DNA from: Delphinus delphis
Lineage: Eukaryota; Chordata; Mammalia; Artiodactyla; Delphinidae
DNA: 64,000 nucleotides
Direction of reading: 5' to 3'
Assembly (NCBI RefSeq): GCF_949987515.2
Contig: NC_082689.1
Coordinates: 5,088,001 to 5,152,000 of the forward strand
Part shown: piece after piece, positions 62,990 through 64,000 of the stretch
Layout: each line of letters opens with the position of its first letter
How positions within the stretch are numbered: position 1 is the first letter of the stretch
Notes under the pieces: model-generated
The model's input: the letters and a program-made list of their open reading frames with translations, nothing else
Databases searched by the model: none
Told to the model about the DNA's origin: nothing
Made by a program: the position numbers and the translations under genes

Positions 62990-64000
62990 CAGGCAGGCCG
63001 CTGCGGGGCCCCCGGCCGGTTCCCACCACTGCCCTCCCCTGCCCGGCCGCGCTGCCCACCTCTGCGCGGGGACCCGTCGATGCTCTCGGCGCTGGACGAG
63101 TGCGCGTCGGCCGGGGCCCGCCGCAGGCTGCTGAAGTAGCCGCGCGGCCGCGAGGCGCCGCTCCGCGGGGAGGGACCGCCGCCGGTCGCGCCGTCCCTGC
63201 GCGCGAAGATACCACTGAAGAAGCGCAGCAGCCTGTGCTCCAACGCCGCGCCGGAGCCCGCGGCCGCCGCCCGCGCGCGCTCCAGCCGCTGCAGGTCGCT
63301 GTTGTCCAGCGTGCGGTTCTTGCTCTTGCTGCGCTCCCAGCGCTCCAGGTCCGAGAGCGCGTCGTTCTTGCTGAGCACCTCGCCCACGTCCAGGGTGTTG
63401 CGCTTCTCCGAGGCGGGCTGCCCGGAGGCCGCGGGCTCCAGGGCGGCCCCGGGGTCGGCCACGGCCTCGCCGCCCGGAGCCCAGGCCAGGCTCCCGGAGC
63501 TGCTGTGGCGCCTCCCGCGTCCCAGGGCCCGGCCCCGCGGCGCCTCGGGCCCGCTCCAGTGCCTGAAGCTGAGGCTGCGCCGCAAGGGCGCGGCTCGAGC
63601 CCCCTCCACGTCGGGACTGCCGGGAGCGGGCGAGCCGGTCCCCTCCTCCACTGCCGGGGGGCTGCCGGCCAGGGCCGCGGGCTCCCGGCCGCGTGCGCAC
63701 GGCCGGAGCCGCCCGAGCTCCAGCTGCCCAGTGCTGCGGGTGCGGAAGGTGCGGAAGTCCCAGGCGCGAGGCCGGCGGCCCTCGGGGTCCTCAGCGCACG
63801 CCACCTCCTCCGCCTCCTCCACTAGCCGCCCGGGCGCGTCCGGGGAGCGCGCGGGCCGGGGCCTCCGGGCCGGGCGCGGGTCGGGGCCGCCGGGGCCCGG
63901 CGCGCCTAGATGCTCCTTCCTGACCATGGTCACGGAGATGCGGTAGACGGTCTTCTTGGGGGGCGTCCCGCGCGGCATCGCGTCCGCGGGCGGAGACGCG
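62990..64000. promoter_or_regulatory. AGAP1: CpG island over AGAP1 long first exon
   Basis: From about 62990 to the right edge the sequence is very GC-rich and dense in CpG, in sharp contrast to the intron to its left (CpG-poor, about half GC). It covers the whole of exon 1 and runs off the window, as expected for a CpG-island promoter with its first exon. The transcription start and most of the 5' UTR are probably just beyond 64000. Only 22 bases precede the ATG here, so no promoter element can be placed. Confidence 0.8.
63060..63978 (-). CDS. AGAP1: AGAP1 exon 1, long alternative N-terminal coding exon
   Basis: Encodes 306 residues plus the first base of codon 307. The chosen start, MPRGTPPKKTVYRISV, resembles the start of the long AGAP2 isoform PIKE-L, which also has a TTTYLISLTLVK-like stretch. 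No in-frame stop lies in the 22 bases left upstream, so a start further out is possible. The first 190 residues are rich in Arg, Pro, Gly and Ala and look disordered. RRSLSFRH (133-140) and RRHSSSGS (156-163) resemble basophilic kinase or 14-3-3 sites. Residues 193-236 are Leu-, Glu- and Arg-rich (NTLDVGEVLSKN, LERWERSKSKNRTLDN, LQRLERA) and probably helical. LEHRLLRFFSGIFARR (247-261 region) looks amphipathic, and a Ser-rich tail follows. The donor is CAGAG|GTGGGC; its phase-1 G pairs exactly with AT at the start of exon 2 to make Asp. The exon lies inside a CpG island. Confidence 0.88.

Noticed and set aside
62789..63700. Minus-strand 303-codon frame overlapping exon 1 in another frame
   Set aside because: A Gly/Arg/Ala/Gln-rich shadow of the true exon 1 frame, which is the one that joins exon 2 in phase and matches the AGAP family start.
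63100..63946. Plus-strand frames of 241 and 214 codons over AGAP1 exon 1
   Set aside because: They lie antisense to a confirmed exon in a CpG island. High GC removes stop codons, and the translations are low-complexity with no recognisable domain.

Overview
This window is mammalian genomic DNA and almost certainly cetacean, most likely a toothed whale. Six near-identical CHR-type tRNA-derived SINEs of the kind known from whales and hippos are inserted, several with intact target-site duplications. Older CHR relatives, a LINE-1 fragment and ancient L2, MIR, MLT1 and Tigger copies make up the rest of the recognisable repeat content. There is no sign of prokaryotic or viral gene organisation.

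The only protein-coding gene I can support is the 5' part of AGAP1 on the minus strand: an Arf GTPase-activating protein with a GTP-binding-like domain, ankyrin repeats and a PH domain. Transcription runs from high to low coordinates. A large CpG-rich first coding exon (63060-63978) encodes a 306-residue N-terminal extension. Exon 2 (32158-32216), exon 3 with the P-loop (25713-25800) and exon 4 (2915-3000) follow. All acceptors are AG, all donors are GT, and the phases join exactly to give a continuous 384-residue reading frame. The exons carrying the rest of the GTPase-like domain, the PH domain, the ArfGAP domain and the ankyrin repeats must lie beyond coordinate 1. The usual short AGAP1 first exon was not seen here, so this first exon looks like an alternative one, comparable with the long N-termini of AGAP2 (PIKE-L).

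Layout: 64000-62990 is the CpG island and exon 1. Positions 63059-32217 are intron 1 (about 30.8 kb), with SINEs, a LINE-1 ORF2 fragment interrupted by an (AC)n tract, a very long (GT)n tract, a C-rich tract and a small T/C minisatellite. Positions 32157-25801 are intron 2 (about 6.4 kb), dominated by L2 remnants. Positions 25712-3001 are intron 3 (about 22.7 kb), with SINEs, a solo LTR, two Tigger-type DNA elements, MIR copies and an MLT1 LTR. Positions 2914-1 are the start of intron 4.

The other open reading frames are short, lie in GC-rich or repeat DNA, and resemble no protein I recognise. I found no tRNA, rRNA or CRISPR, and no convincing novel system. The most interesting points are the long AGAP1 N-terminal exon and several low-complexity intronic tracts likely to be polymorphic or to form unusual structures.
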